Positions 23,454 through 33,701 of a DNA stretch of 64,000 nucleotides are shown one piece after another (the stretch's first letter is position 1; the number at the start of each line of letters is the position of its first letter). The notes beneath the pieces are model-generated. The model saw only the letters and a program-made list of their open reading frames with translations, did no database searches and was not told the DNA's origin. Origin of the DNA: Microbacterium sp. SLBN-154 (GTDB lineage: Bacteria > Actinomycetota > Actinomycetes > Actinomycetales > Microbacteriaceae); NCBI RefSeq assembly GCF_006715565.1, contig NZ_VFNL01000001.1, positions 620,001 to 684,000 of the forward strand. Reading direction: 5' to 3'. The position numbers were made by a program, and so were the translations under genes.

Positions 23454-24017
23454 GTGAGCGATCCGCCCTCCGACCCGTCGCCCGACCCCGCGGACCGGAT
23501 CGCCGCGGCCGATCAGATCGCCGCAGCCCTCGCCCGGCTCCGACCTCGGCGTGGGGGACCGCCGTGGGCGGGGCGCGGCGACGCAGAAGCCGCCGGTCCG
23601 CGGCATCCCTGGTCCGAGCGGGGACCGCACGGCCACCGGCGCCCGCCGACGGCCGGCCAGGAGGGCACCTCCTCGCACTTCGGCGGGCCCGCGCGCCTGC
23701 GCCTCCTCGAGGCGCTGGTCGCGGCGACGCATCCGCTGAGTGTCGGCGAGATCGGCGAAGCGATCGGCGTGGACCAGCCCCGTGCGTCGCGCCTGGTGCA
23801 GCAGTGCGTGCAGCTCGATCTGGTGCGGCGCGAGGCCGACCCCGACGACGCCCGGCGTACCCGCGTCGCCCTGACCGATGCCGGCCGGCGGGTCGTGCGG
23901 GGCTTTCGTGGCGAGCGGCGCGAGGCGATCGCCCACGCGCTGGAGACGTTCACCGAGGCCGAGCGCGCCGAGCTCGCGCGCCTGCTCGCGAAGCTCGCCG
24001 ACAACCTCAACGGCTGA
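23454..24017 (+). CDS. MarR-family transcriptional regulator
   Basis: 187 residues from GTG 23454. N-terminal ~75 residues are Pro/Arg/Gly rich and not conserved in the family; the HTH follows: FGGPARLRLLEALVAATHPLSVGEIGEAIGVDQPRASRLVQQCVQLDLVRREADPDDARRTRVALTDAGRRVV, a textbook MarR winged helix with the DPDDARRTRVALT wing. The start follows a -10 box by 6 bp, consistent with a leaderless mRNA; an upstream ATG at 23438 is less likely because it lies inside the operator array. Likely autoregulates with the divergent MarR-like gene. Confidence 0.8.
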   Translation: MSDPPSDPSPDPADRIAAADQIAAALARLRPRRGGPPWAGRGDAEAAGPRHPWSERGPHGHRRPPTAGQEGTSSHFGGPARLRLLEALVAATHPLSVGEIGEAIGVDQPRASRLVQQCVQLDLVRREADPDDARRTRVALTDAGRRVVRGFRGERREAIAHALETFTEAERAELARLLAKLADNLNG

Positions 24018-24030
24018 CTCCCGCCGCCTG

Positions 24031-25434
24031 TCAGCGTGGGGCGCGCACAGGCAGGAGCAGCAGGAGACCGACGAGCAGGACGAGCACGATCCCGAGGATG
24101 CCGAACGCGGTCACGCCTCCGATGATGATGAACACCGACCACATCGCCGACGCCATCCAGCTCGCCGCACGTCCCGTCGTGGCGTAGAGCCCGAAGATCT
24201 CGCCCTCTCGACCCGCCGGAGTGACGCGCGAGAGGAAGGATCGCGCGGCCGCCTGCGCGGGGCCGACGAACGCGCAGAGCACGAGACCGCCGATCCAGAA
24301 GACCGTGGTTCCGGCGTCGACGAGGAAGAACACGGCGAGCCCCGCGATCACCATGCCGCTCAGGGAGAAGACGATCACCGACTTCGGGCCGAAGCGGTCG
24401 TCGAAGCGGCCGGCGATGATGGTCGACACCCCCGCGATGAGGTTCGCGGCGACGCCGAAGATCACGAGGTCGAGGAACTCGAAACCGAACACCTGCGCGG
24501 CGATGACGGCCCCGAACGCGAAGACGCCGCCCAGTCCGTCGCGGAAGACCGCGCTGGCGAGAAGGAACCAGAAGGTCTGGCGGGTCCCCGGATTCCGGTA
24601 CAGGCCGATGACGTCTCGGATCAGCAGACCGTACGCGGCGAAGAATCCCACCTTCCGCTCGGGGCGACCCACGGAGGGCTCGGGAACGGCGAGGAAGATC
24701 GGGATCGAGAAAACGAGCGCCCAGATCGCGCACCCCACGGCGATGATCCGGAACGGCAGGCCGTCGGCGTCGGAGATGCCGAACCAGTCCGCGCTGTAGA
24801 ACACGACCACCAGTACCAGGGCGATGATGCCGCCGAGGTAGCCGAAGCCCCATCCGAGCCCGGACACCCGGCCGATCGTCTTGCGGTTGGCGATGCCGAT
24901 GAGCATCGCATTGGAGTTCACCGCCGCGATCTCGCCGAACACCGTGCCGGCGGAGATGAGCGCGACGCCCAGCCAGAAGTACGCCGGCGCAGGCTCGACG
25001 AACCACAGCCCGAACATGCAGAGGATGAGCGCGCCGGTGCCGATTCCGAGCCACAGTTTCTGGCGTCCGCGGGCGTCGGCCTGCTGCCCGAGGATCGGGG
25101 CGATCGCGAGGATCAGGAGCCCCGCGATCGTGCCACCCCAGCCGAGCCCGACCGCGAGGTCGGCGAGGGCGGCCTCCTTCGCCGGCGCATCGTCCGGGAG
25201 CGACGCGACATCGGTCGGCAGGAAGGCGTCGGTCGTCAGGTACAGGGCGGTGAAGATGAAGGTGAGGATGACCGTGTTGAACGGCTGCGTCGCCCAGTCC
25301 CACAGCGCCCACGCGTAGATCTGACGCCGCGGCGCGGAGGTGTCTTCCCGCAGATCCAGCCCCATCACGGGGATGGCGGCGCTGTCGGCGGTGGCGGGCG
25401 GCACGCCCTCGGCGGGTGCGGTCATGTCCGTCAC
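24031..25434 (-). CDS. MFS transporter, UMF1/Atg22-like family
   Basis: 467 residues, twelve hydrophobic helices. N-terminal YAWALWDWATQPFNTVILTFIF is the signature of the UMF1 (vacuolar effluxer/Atg22-like) family, followed by GWGGTIAGLLILAIAPILG and GLGWGFGYLGGIIAL. Substrate unknown; related fungal proteins export amino acids. GTG 25434 with GAAGG upstream chosen; ATG 25425 is an alternative. Convergent with the MarR gene (13 bp between stops) and divergent from dnaK. Confidence 0.82.
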   Translation of the reverse strand: MTDMTAPAEGVPPATADSAAIPVMGLDLREDTSAPRRQIYAWALWDWATQPFNTVILTFIFTALYLTTDAFLPTDVASLPDDAPAKEAALADLAVGLGWGGTIAGLLILAIAPILGQQADARGRQKLWLGIGTGALILCMFGLWFVEPAPAYFWLGVALISAGTVFGEIAAVNSNAMLIGIANRKTIGRVSGLGWGFGYLGGIIALVLVVVFYSADWFGISDADGLPFRIIAVGCAIWALVFSIPIFLAVPEPSVGRPERKVGFFAAYGLLIRDVIGLYRNPGTRQTFWFLLASAVFRDGLGGVFAFGAVIAAQVFGFEFLDLVIFGVAANLIAGVSTIIAGRFDDRFGPKSVIVFSLSGMVIAGLAVFFLVDAGTTVFWIGGLVLCAFVGPAQAAARSFLSRVTPAGREGEIFGLYATTGRAASWMASAMWSVFIIIGGVTAFGILGIVLVLLVGLLLLLPVRAPR

Positions 25435-25493
25435 GCTAGGGCCCTTCCGTGAACGGGGGAAGAAGCGAAACCGTCACGACGCGCCAGTCTGAA

Positions 25494-25514
25494 GTTGAGC
25501 CGATACATATCAAG
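25494..25514. promoter_or_regulatory. Weak upstream HAIR-like (HspR) site
   Basis: TTGAGC and TATCAA with exactly 7 bp between fit the HAIR spacing (TTGAGT-N7-ACTCAA) at 9 of 12 positions. Centre lies 53 bp upstream of the strong HAIR centre, about five helical turns. Confidence 0.35.
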
Positions 25515-25519
25515 TTCAT

Positions 25520-25548
25520 TTGACGCCGATCGCCCCGCCGCGTAGTCT
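25520..25548 (+). promoter_or_regulatory. dnaK operon promoter
   Basis: -35 TTGACG (25520-25525), 17-bp spacer, -10 TAGTCT (25543-25548). The HspR box begins inside the -10, so repressor binding would block RNA polymerase directly. Confidence 0.65.
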
Positions 25549-25567
25549 TGAGTCATTGCGGCTCAAC
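25547..25567. promoter_or_regulatory. HAIR operator (HspR-binding) of the dnaK operon
   Basis: CTTGAGT-CATTGCG-GCTCAAC matches the HspR inverted repeat CTTGAGT-N7-ACTCAAG at 12 of 14 arm positions. HspR itself is encoded by the fourth gene of this operon, giving the classical feedback loop. Confidence 0.8.
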
Positions 25568-25642
25568 CCCTCGGCGCGCTCGGGGACCGCCCGCAAGAAG
25601 ACTTCATGACAACGCCCCGGGTCGAGGCTCTCGGCCCCGTGA

Positions 25643-27529
<1,887 letters not shown>

Positions 27530-27531
27530 CC

Positions 27532-28161
27532 ATGGCGAAAGACAAGGACGACCCCACTGTTCCCGGGCCTGACCCCGAGGACGGTTCGGCGCCCGAGTCG
27601 GCAGACGCCTCACCGAACGCGTCGGCGGACGCGGCGAGCGCAGAGGACGGCGACTTCACCGTCGACGACATCCTCAGCGCCGCCCAGTCCGCCGACGCGG
27701 CGGCAGCGGATGACACCGACGCCGTCGCCGACCGCGTCGAGGCTCTGGAGTCGCAGCTTCTCACCGACCTCAAGCGCCTGCAGGCGGAGTACGCCAACTA
27801 CCGCCGCCGCACCGAGGACCAGCGCGAGATCGAGATCGAGCGTGCCAAGGGGGCGGCCGCCAAGGGCCTCATCCCCGTGCTCGACGACCTCGACCGCGCC
27901 GCCAAGCACGGCGATCTCGTCGAGGGCACGCCCTTCGCCGCCATCGCCGACAAGGTGCGGGCTGTCGTCGAGCGCATGGGCGTGGAGGCATACGGCGCCG
28001 CCGGCGAGACCTTCGATCCGCAGCAGCACGAGGCCATCTTCCAGCAGCCGACCCCCGGCGCGACCGAAGCGACCATCCTCGAAGTGGTCGAGACGGGCTA
28101 CCGGCTGGGGTCGACCGAGCTGCGTCCGGCGAAGGTCGTCGTCGCGGTGCCGGCAGAGTAG
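27532..28161 (+). CDS. grpE: Nucleotide exchange factor GrpE
   Basis: 209 residues. An acidic, disordered N-terminus (DPEDGSAPESADASPN...) leads into a long coiled coil (LESQLLTDLKRLQAEYANYRRRTEDQREIE) and the C-terminal beta domain ending STELRPAKVVVAVP. Exchanges ADP on DnaK and acts as thermosensor. ATG 2 bp after the dnaK stop, so translation is coupled. Confidence 0.96.
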   Translation: MAKDKDDPTVPGPDPEDGSAPESADASPNASADAASAEDGDFTVDDILSAAQSADAAAADDTDAVADRVEALESQLLTDLKRLQAEYANYRRRTEDQREIEIERAKGAAAKGLIPVLDDLDRAAKHGDLVEGTPFAAIADKVRAVVERMGVEAYGAAGETFDPQQHEAIFQQPTPGATEATILEVVETGYRLGSTELRPAKVVVAVPAE

Positions 28162-28173
28162 GCCGGAGACGCC

Positions 28174-29166
28174 ATGGCCAGCCAGGACTGGTTCGAGAAG
28201 GACTTCTACAAGGTGCTGGGGGTCTCCAAGGAGGTCTCCGACGCCGATCTGAAGAAGACCTACCGCAAGCTCGCGCGGCAGTATCACCCCGACTCCAAAC
28301 CGGGGGATGCTGCGGCCGAGGCGAAGTTCAAAGAGATCAGCGAAGCGTACGCGGTGCTCTCCGACCCCGAGCAGCGTGCCGAGTACGACCAGATCCGCGC
28401 CATGGGCTCGGGCGCCCGCTTCACTGCGGGCGGCCCGGGCGCCGGCGGGTTCGAAGACGTCTTCAGCGCGTTCGGTCAGAGCCGTGGAGGTGGGCGCTAC
28501 GAATCCGCCGACTTCGACGACATCTTCGCGATGTTCAACCAGCAGCAGGGCGGAAGCTTCGGCTCGGGTCGGTTCGGGCAGCCCACCGGCGGCTTCCGCG
28601 GCTTCGGCGGCCCGACCCGCGGGGCCGATGTCACGGCGCGCACGACCATCGACTTCGTCACCGCCACGAAGGGCGAGACCATCACCCTCCAGGGCGAGGA
28701 CGGCAAGCCGTTCAAGGTGAAGATCCCGGCCGGCGTCGCCGACGGGCAGCGCATCCGCCTCCGCGGCCGCGGCCGTCCCTCGCCCGACGGCGGGGAGAGC
28801 GGCGACATCGTGGTGCAGGTGACGGTGCGACCCCACCCGGTGTTCACCCGCGAGGGACTGAATCTGCGCGTCGTCGTCCCGGTGACCTTCACCGAGGCGG
28901 CTCTCGGCGCCACGATCGAGGTCCCCACGCTCGGCGGCGACCCGGTGAAGCTGCGCGTTGCGCCGGGCACCCCCTCGGGACGCGTGCTGCGCGTCAAGGG
29001 ACGCGGTGTGGCGACGCAGAAGGGCACCGGCGACCTCCTCGCCGAGGTGCAGGTGGTCGTGCCCTCGCACCTCGAGGGCGCCGCGCGCGAAGCGCTCGAG
29101 CGCTTCCACGAGGTGGAGCCGAAGGAGAACCCGCGGGCGGACCTCATGGCCAAGGCGCGCGGCTGA
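28174..29166 (+). CDS. DnaJ-family chaperone without zinc finger (CbpA-like, type II)
   Basis: 330 residues. J-domain with HPD at His38-Asp40 (KLARQYHPDSKPGD), then a Gly/Phe-rich linker (GGPGAGGFEDVFSAFG...GGFRGFGGP), and two C-terminal beta domains (ARTTIDFVTATKGETITL... and NLRVVVPVTFTEAALGATIEV). The four CxxCxGxG zinc repeats of DnaJ type I are absent; the protein has no cysteine. It sits in the dnaK operon where dnaJ1 with zinc finger is often found in other actinobacteria, so a type II protein serves as the operon's J-partner here. A zinc-independent co-chaperone parallels the cysteine-free ribosomal proteins in this window. Confidence 0.93.
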   Translation: MASQDWFEKDFYKVLGVSKEVSDADLKKTYRKLARQYHPDSKPGDAAAEAKFKEISEAYAVLSDPEQRAEYDQIRAMGSGARFTAGGPGAGGFEDVFSAFGQSRGGGRYESADFDDIFAMFNQQQGGSFGSGRFGQPTGGFRGFGGPTRGADVTARTTIDFVTATKGETITLQGEDGKPFKVKIPAGVADGQRIRLRGRGRPSPDGGESGDIVVQVTVRPHPVFTREGLNLRVVVPVTFTEAALGATIEVPTLGGDPVKLRVAPGTPSGRVLRVKGRGVATQKGTGDLLAEVQVVVPSHLEGAAREALERFHEVEPKENPRADLMAKARG

Positions 29167-29180
29167 CACGGGAGGGACGG

Positions 29181-29642
29181 ATGACGGACCACGTCGACAT
29201 CGACGGTGACGCGCCGATCTTCGCGATCGCCGCGGCAGCGGAGCTGTCGGGCATGCACCCGCAGACGCTGCGCCAGTACGACCGGCTCGGTCTCGTCGTC
29301 CCCGCCCGCACGCAGGGCGGTTCCCGCCGCTACTCCCTCCGCCACGTCGAGCAGCTGCGCGAGGTCGCGCGACTGTCGGCTGACGGCATGAGCCTTCCCG
29401 CGATCGCGCGGCTCATCTCCCTCGAGCAGCGGGTGCACGACCTCACCCGTCGTGTGCGCGACCTCGAGCAGCAACTCGAGATCGAGCGCCAGTCACGCCC
29501 CGGCGCTCGGGTCTTCGCGGCGGGCGCCACCGGCTCGGTCGTTACCCTGAGGCATGGCACGCGCGTGCGTCGCGCCACCGAGCTGGTGGTCTGGCGCCCG
29601 CGTCATCCGCTCTCTCCCGGCGCTCAGGACGAATCGGCCTAG
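29181..29642 (+). CDS. hspR: Heat shock repressor HspR (MerR family)
   Basis: 153 residues. HTH with the HspR hallmark SGMHPQTLRQYDRLGLVVPARTQGGSRRYSLRHVEQLREV, then a coiled coil (ISLEQRVHDLTRRVRDLEQQLEIE). Unlike activating MerR proteins, HspR represses by binding HAIR sites with DnaK as co-repressor. Two good HAIR sites are in this window, before dnaK and before clpB. ATG 14 bp after dnaJ. The C-terminus (about 45 residues, Arg/Val rich) is longer than usual. Confidence 0.93.
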   Translation: MTDHVDIDGDAPIFAIAAAAELSGMHPQTLRQYDRLGLVVPARTQGGSRRYSLRHVEQLREVARLSADGMSLPAIARLISLEQRVHDLTRRVRDLEQQLEIERQSRPGARVFAAGATGSVVTLRHGTRVRRATELVVWRPRHPLSPGAQDESA

Positions 29643-29707
29643 CCGACACGCGCGAGGGTGCCGCCGAGTCGCGGGCGTGAGTGCGCGCCTTCTAGGCTGA
29701 GGCCCGC

Positions 29708-29725
29708 GCCGAGATCGATCTCGGC
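29708..29725. promoter_or_regulatory. 18-bp perfect palindrome before the septum-formation lipoprotein
   Basis: GCCGAGATCGATCTCGGC, 34 bp upstream of the ATG. TAGGCT at 29694-29699 could be a -10 box. May act as operator or leader hairpin; it might also be the hspR operon terminator. Confidence 0.4.
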
Positions 29726-29758
29726 GTTCGTCCTGTCCTCACACGCCACGAAAGTCCC

Positions 29759-30259
29759 ATGGATACCTCACGCATCACCAACCGCCTCCTCACCGCCGGC
29801 GTCGTCGGCACCCTCGCCGTCGCTCTCGCCGGATGCGTGAGCTTCACCGCTCCCTCCACCGTGGAGCGCGACGCCGATTCGCAGGAGGTCGTCGAGGGCG
29901 GGAACGCCGACGTGTTCGCCATCGCTGTGGGGGACTGCTTCACCGAGGTGACCGAGACCGAGATCAATCAGCTGCCCGTGGTCCCCTGCGGGGAGTCGCA
30001 CGACTACGAGGTCTTCCATCTCTTCGACATGCCCGATGGTGAGTGGCCGGGCGCCGAAGCCGTCGATGCGGCCGCAGAGGAAGGGTGTCTGTCTGCGTTC
30101 GAGCCGTTCGTCGGGATCGCCTACGAGGAGTCGGTGTTCATCGCAGACTCGATCGACCCGTCCGAGCAGTCGTGGGGCGACGGCGATCGCGAGATCATCT
30201 GCATCCTGTCCGACCCGTCGGGTCCGACCGAGGGATCGGCCGAGGGCACCGCGCGCTGA
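29759..30259 (+). CDS. Septum-formation family (PF13845-like) lipoprotein
   Basis: 166 residues. Signal peptide with lipobox LAGC (Cys26), an Asp/Glu-rich spacer, then the small domain VFAIAVGDCFTEVTETEINQLPVVPCGESHDYEVFHLF, which matches the Septum_form domain (VGDC...VPC..PHDYEVF pattern). Conserved cysteines C59/C76 and a further pair suggest two disulfides outside the cell. Role in division is inferred from the family name only. Monocistronic; convergent with the DUF2252 gene. Confidence 0.77.
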   Translation: MDTSRITNRLLTAGVVGTLAVALAGCVSFTAPSTVERDADSQEVVEGGNADVFAIAVGDCFTEVTETEINQLPVVPCGESHDYEVFHLFDMPDGEWPGAEAVDAAAEEGCLSAFEPFVGIAYEESVFIADSIDPSEQSWGDGDREIICILSDPSGPTEGSAEGTAR

Positions 30260-30278
30260 TCGGGCGGGCCGTGCCCAC

Positions 30279-31649
30279 TCAGCCCTCGCTCCCGCGGTGG
30301 CGGCGGAACGCCTCCCAGTCCTGGTACGACAGGTCGGCGTAGGCGTACGCCCACTCGACGACGGCGTCCTCGAACCGCCGCCCGCCCCCGACATACCCGG
30401 CCGCGGTGGCACCCGTCGGCGATTGCCCGTGGGCGCGCGCCAGCGTCGCCGCACACGCCATCGCGTACCAGCGGAACGGCTTGTCCTGCATCGCCTCGGC
30501 GTCGAAGCCGCCCTTCATGTCGTGGAACTGCCGCACGTAGAAGTCGCGCCGCGCGCCGGACGGCGAACGGCGGATATGACCGAGGAATGGGTCTGACACC
30601 GCCTGCAGGATGCGCTGGAGCGCGACGACCCGCCCTCCGTTGCCGTAGGTCTCGATGAAGGTCGCGACCGCCTCGGGCTGCGTCACATGCCCGTACTGGA
30701 CGAGCACGCTCTCGCCGGCCTCCTTGCCCTGGAGGAGGAGGACATCGCCGTCACCGTCCTGGAGCGCGATCAGCAGACAGCGTGTGCCGACGCTGCCGAC
30801 GCCGACCACCCGAGCCGAGACGTCGGCCATCACGTACTTCTGCAGCAGAACCCGGATGTCGACGTTGACCGACAGGCGGTACTCGTCGAGGACACGCCAG
30901 GCCCGCTCCTCGTCGGCGGGCGTGAGGTGGGTCATCACGGGGGGATCGTCCAGGAGCGTCACCCGGCCGTGGTCGTCGGTCGTCGTCAGCTTCCGCGCGG
31001 CGCGCGAGCCGGTGCGCTTCTGCGCGGACCGCACCGCGCGCTCGACGACCGCCGCGGTCTCCGAGTCGGTCGAAAGGCGGGCTCCGAGCGCGTCGAAGCG
31101 GTCGAAGTACCGCTCGAGCGGCGACCGCTTGGCGGCCGTGCGGAGTCCACGCTGATACGTGCGGACGGCCTGCCTCGCGGCATCCTCGACGACGGTGTCG
31201 TCGCGCGAGGTCGCACGGCCGGCGATGACGACGCTGGTGACGAGCCGCTTGAGATCCCACTCGAAGGGGGCCCAGGCCGACTCGTCGAAATCGTTCAGAT
31301 CGAACACGAGCGTGCGCTGCGGCGACCCGTACAGACCGAAGTTCGACAGGTGCGCGTCGCCGCAGGAGGCGACGAGGATGTTCGTGCTCGGGCAGCGCGA
31401 CAGGTCGTCGGCCATGATGGCGGCGCTTCCCCGGTAGAACGCGAAGGGGCTCGCTCCCATGCGGGCCGTGCGCAGCGGCACGAGCTCCGGCACGCGATCG
31501 ACGTCTTGGGCGTCGAGGACGGCCATCGGGTCTCGGCCCGTGGTCACGAGCTGGGAGAGCGCGGCGCGGGGCATCCGACCCCGCTCGATCTTGCCCTCCG
31601 CCGTGTGGGCGGACAGGCCGGGGGGTGGCATCCATGGATCTCGAGGCAC
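30279..31649 (-). CDS. DUF2252 family protein
   Basis: 456 residues from GTG 31649, chosen because AGAGGAG lies 6 bp upstream while ATG 31631 has none. Family features: VPLRTARMGASPFAFYRGSAAIMADDL, VASCGDAHLSNFGLYGSPQRTLVFDLNDFDESAWAPFEWDLKRLVTS, and the C-terminal CAATLARAHGQS. The GDAHLSNFG / FDLNDFD pair resembles the catalytic loop and metal site of kinase-like folds (HxxN...D), and the family is grouped with protein-kinase-like phosphotransferases, but no substrate is known. Soluble. Divergent from the potassium channel gene. Confidence 0.82.
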   Translation of the reverse strand: MPRDPWMPPPGLSAHTAEGKIERGRMPRAALSQLVTTGRDPMAVLDAQDVDRVPELVPLRTARMGASPFAFYRGSAAIMADDLSRCPSTNILVASCGDAHLSNFGLYGSPQRTLVFDLNDFDESAWAPFEWDLKRLVTSVVIAGRATSRDDTVVEDAARQAVRTYQRGLRTAAKRSPLERYFDRFDALGARLSTDSETAAVVERAVRSAQKRTGSRAARKLTTTDDHGRVTLLDDPPVMTHLTPADEERAWRVLDEYRLSVNVDIRVLLQKYVMADVSARVVGVGSVGTRCLLIALQDGDGDVLLLQGKEAGESVLVQYGHVTQPEAVATFIETYGNGGRVVALQRILQAVSDPFLGHIRRSPSGARRDFYVRQFHDMKGGFDAEAMQDKPFRWYAMACAATLARAHGQSPTGATAAGYVGGGRRFEDAVVEWAYAYADLSYQDWEAFRRHRGSEG

Positions 31650-31769
31650 GGTGGCTCCTCTCACCCGGCGGCATCGTCGCCTGATCCGACGGTACGGGAT
31701 AGGGTCGCACGCCGCCAGCACCGGCGTGCGCTCCCGGCCGGGGCCGACCGCCGCCGATACTGTCGTGCC

Positions 31770-32525
31770 GTGAGCGTCACATCGGCCGGCGGACCCGCGA
31801 CCAGGGGGTTGACCGCCGATCAATGGCAGAGACTCACCTATTGGCCGTTGATCATCACGTCGCTGGTCTTCATCGTCGTGTACTCGTGGCAGGTGATCGC
31901 CGACCTGCAGGGGCCGGCGTACGCCGTCGCCCGGGTCGTCATCGGGGTCACCTGGGTCGTCTTCGCGGTCGATTACATCGTCCGGCTGGCCCTGGCGGAT
32001 CCGCGCGGGAAGTGGTTCCGGGGACACCTGTTCGACCTCGCCGTCGTGGCGATCCCGGCGCTCCGGCCGTTGCGCCTGCTTCGCGCGCTGACCGTCGTGA
32101 AGGCGCTCCAGCGCACGGCAGGGTCCGCCATCCGCAACCGGGTGGCGATCTACGGCGCCGGGGCGGCGGCGATCCTCATCTGGATCGCCGCGCTCGCCGT
32201 CCTCGAGGCCGAGCGCGGCGCCCCCGGCGCCAACATCGAGAACTTCGGTGACGCGGTCTGGTGGGCCTTCGTCACCATCACCACCGTCGGGTACGGCGAC
32301 TTCTACCCCGTCACCTGGTGGGGCCGCGTCGTGGCGGTGCTGCTGATGTGCGGCGGGATCGCGGTGGTCGGCGTCGTGACGGCGACGGTGTCGTCGTGGG
32401 TGATCGAGCGCGCGGCGGCGACCGTCGGCGACGACACCGAGCCCGCCACGCGAGGGCAGGTGCGCGAGCTCGCTCACCAGCTGGCGGCCGTGAGCGCCAA
32501 GCTCGGCGACCCGCCCGCCCGATGA
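31770..32525 (+). CDS. Voltage-gated-type potassium channel
   Basis: 251 residues, six hydrophobic helices and a pore with the full filter TTVGYGDFYPVT. The fourth helix has regularly spaced arginines (RPLRLLRALTVVKAL), as in voltage sensors. The C-terminus is a short coiled segment (RGQVRELAHQLAAVSAKLG). It is a compact Ion_trans-type (KvAP-like) channel. GTG 31770 chosen; no strong SD. About 120 bp from the divergent DUF2252 start. This is the second channel gene in the window; unlike the one at 8.3-9.1 kb it keeps GYGD. Confidence 0.83.
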   Translation: MSVTSAGGPATRGLTADQWQRLTYWPLIITSLVFIVVYSWQVIADLQGPAYAVARVVIGVTWVVFAVDYIVRLALADPRGKWFRGHLFDLAVVAIPALRPLRLLRALTVVKALQRTAGSAIRNRVAIYGAGAAAILIWIAALAVLEAERGAPGANIENFGDAVWWAFVTITTVGYGDFYPVTWWGRVVAVLLMCGGIAVVGVVTATVSSWVIERAAATVGDDTEPATRGQVRELAHQLAAVSAKLGDPPAR

Positions 32526-32547
32526 CCCGCGCACCTACGCTGGGTCG

Positions 32548-33105
32548 ATGGCCCCCGTCCTCGTCCTCATCGACATCCAGCGCGACTACTTCCCCGGCGG
32601 ACGCTTCCCCCTGGTGGATCCGGATGCAGCAGCCGAGCGTGCCGCGGAACTGCTGGCGGCCTTCCGCGCGGCCGGGCTCCCGATCGTGCACGTGCGCCAC
32701 GAGTCATCCGGTTCGGGGAGCTTCCTCGAGGCCGGGACGCCGGGAGCCGAGATCGACCCGCGGGTCGCCCCCGAGGGCGACGAGACGGTCGTCGTCAAGC
32801 ACCACCCGAACGCGTTCTTCGGGGGTCTCCTCGGCGAGGCGCTCGCCGCCCACACCGGCGCTCCGCTCGTCGTCGCCGGGATGATGACGAGCATGTGCGT
32901 CGACGCCAGCGTCCGCGCGGCATCCGACTTTGGATGGGCGGTGACGGTCGCCGCCGATGCCTGCGCCGCGCCCGACCTCGCCTTCGGCGGGGTCGCCGTC
33001 GGCGGCGCCGACGTGCACGCGGCCTTCCTCGCCGCGATCGCGAGCGCGTACGCGCGGGTCGAACCGGTCGCCGAGGTGGTCGCGGCGCTTCGCGCCCGCG
33101 CCTGA
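32548..33105 (+). CDS. Isochorismatase-like cysteine hydrolase
   Basis: 185 residues. Catalytic triad of the family is present: Asp9 (LVLIDIQRDYF), Lys84 (VVVKHHPNAFF) and Cys117 (GMMTSMCVDASVRAA). This group includes nicotinamidases, isochorismatases and N-carbamoyl hydrolases; the metal-binding histidines of nicotinamidase are not evident, so a nicotinamidase call is not supported. Cytoplasmic. Starts 22 bp after the channel gene, so possibly co-transcribed. Confidence 0.83.
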   Translation: MAPVLVLIDIQRDYFPGGRFPLVDPDAAAERAAELLAAFRAAGLPIVHVRHESSGSGSFLEAGTPGAEIDPRVAPEGDETVVVKHHPNAFFGGLLGEALAAHTGAPLVVAGMMTSMCVDASVRAASDFGWAVTVAADACAAPDLAFGGVAVGGADVHAAFLAAIASAYARVEPVAEVVAALRARA

Positions 33106-33228
33106 CCGGCGCGCGCCGGCCCGCGGCGCCACCGCGCCCCCCGCTCGCCGCGCCCCACGCGCCGCGGCGCCACCCCCGCTCGCCGCGCCCCCCGCGCATC
33201 CCGCGACCCGCGCTCACCTCCCTTCCCC

Positions 33229-33287
33229 GCGACCCGTCGATTCCTGCGGGTGCTGCGCTCATCGGGCCTTACTTCTTGACGGGTCGC
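33229..33287. repeat. Palindromic intergenic element, copy A
   Basis: Arms GCGACCCGTC (33229-33238) and GACGGGTCGC (33278-33287) enclose a 39-bp centre containing ATTCCTGCGGG. The element and its ~60-bp upstream flank recur 172 bp downstream as copy B. Confidence 0.75.
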
Positions 33288-33400
33288 GTTCGCGCCGCGC
33301 TTGACCGGCCCGCGCTCACCCGCCCCCCCGGCGCCGCGGCGCCACCCCCGCTCCCCGCGCCCTACGCGCATCCCGCGACCTGCTCTCACCTCCCTTCCCC

Positions 33401-33459
33401 GCGACCCGTCGATTCCTGCGGGTGCTGCGCTCATCGGGCCGCACTTCTTGACGGGTCGC
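33401..33459. repeat. Palindromic intergenic element, copy B
   Basis: Same arms and nearly the same centre as copy A (GCGACCCGTC at 33401-33410, GACGGGTCGC at 33450-33459), with two to three substitutions. Confidence 0.75.
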
Positions 33460-33530
33460 GTTGGCACCGCGCTCCCGCGCCTTGCCCCCGCGCCGCGCTC
33501 CCGCGCATCCCCCGTGAGCACCCCTCGTGT

Positions 33531-33589
33531 GCGACCCGTCGATTTCTGCGGCCTGCTTGGTGGCTGAGCCGCAGAACGTGACGGGTCAC
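33531..33589. repeat. Palindromic intergenic element, copy C
   Basis: GACCCGTCGATTTCTGCGGC pairs with GCCGCAGAACGTGACGGGTC over 20 bp with three mismatches; the longest arms of the family. Centre unrelated to copies A and B, so arms rather than loop are conserved. Confidence 0.75.
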
Positions 33590-33701
33590 GCAGCCCCGCC
33601 AGGTGCTCGTCGACTCCTGCACAGAGAGGCGAATCGGCGGGCTGTCCACCGACACGGTTCGACGCGTCATCCCGACATCCAGGCAGCGGGATGCTGGGGC
33701 G

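Larger units (their letters stand above)
33106..33701. other. Gene-free interval rich in repeats
   Basis: 596 bp without a convincing gene. Very high GC, with three palindromic elements (33229, 33401, 33531) and a ~172-bp tandem direct duplication covering the first two. Small open frames here have Arg/Pro/Ala composition and no homology. Confidence 0.7.

Noticed and set aside
33106-33701. Small open frames in the repeat-rich interval as genes
   Set aside because: Arg/Pro/Ala-only composition, no ribosome sites, and overlap with palindromes and duplicated sequence.
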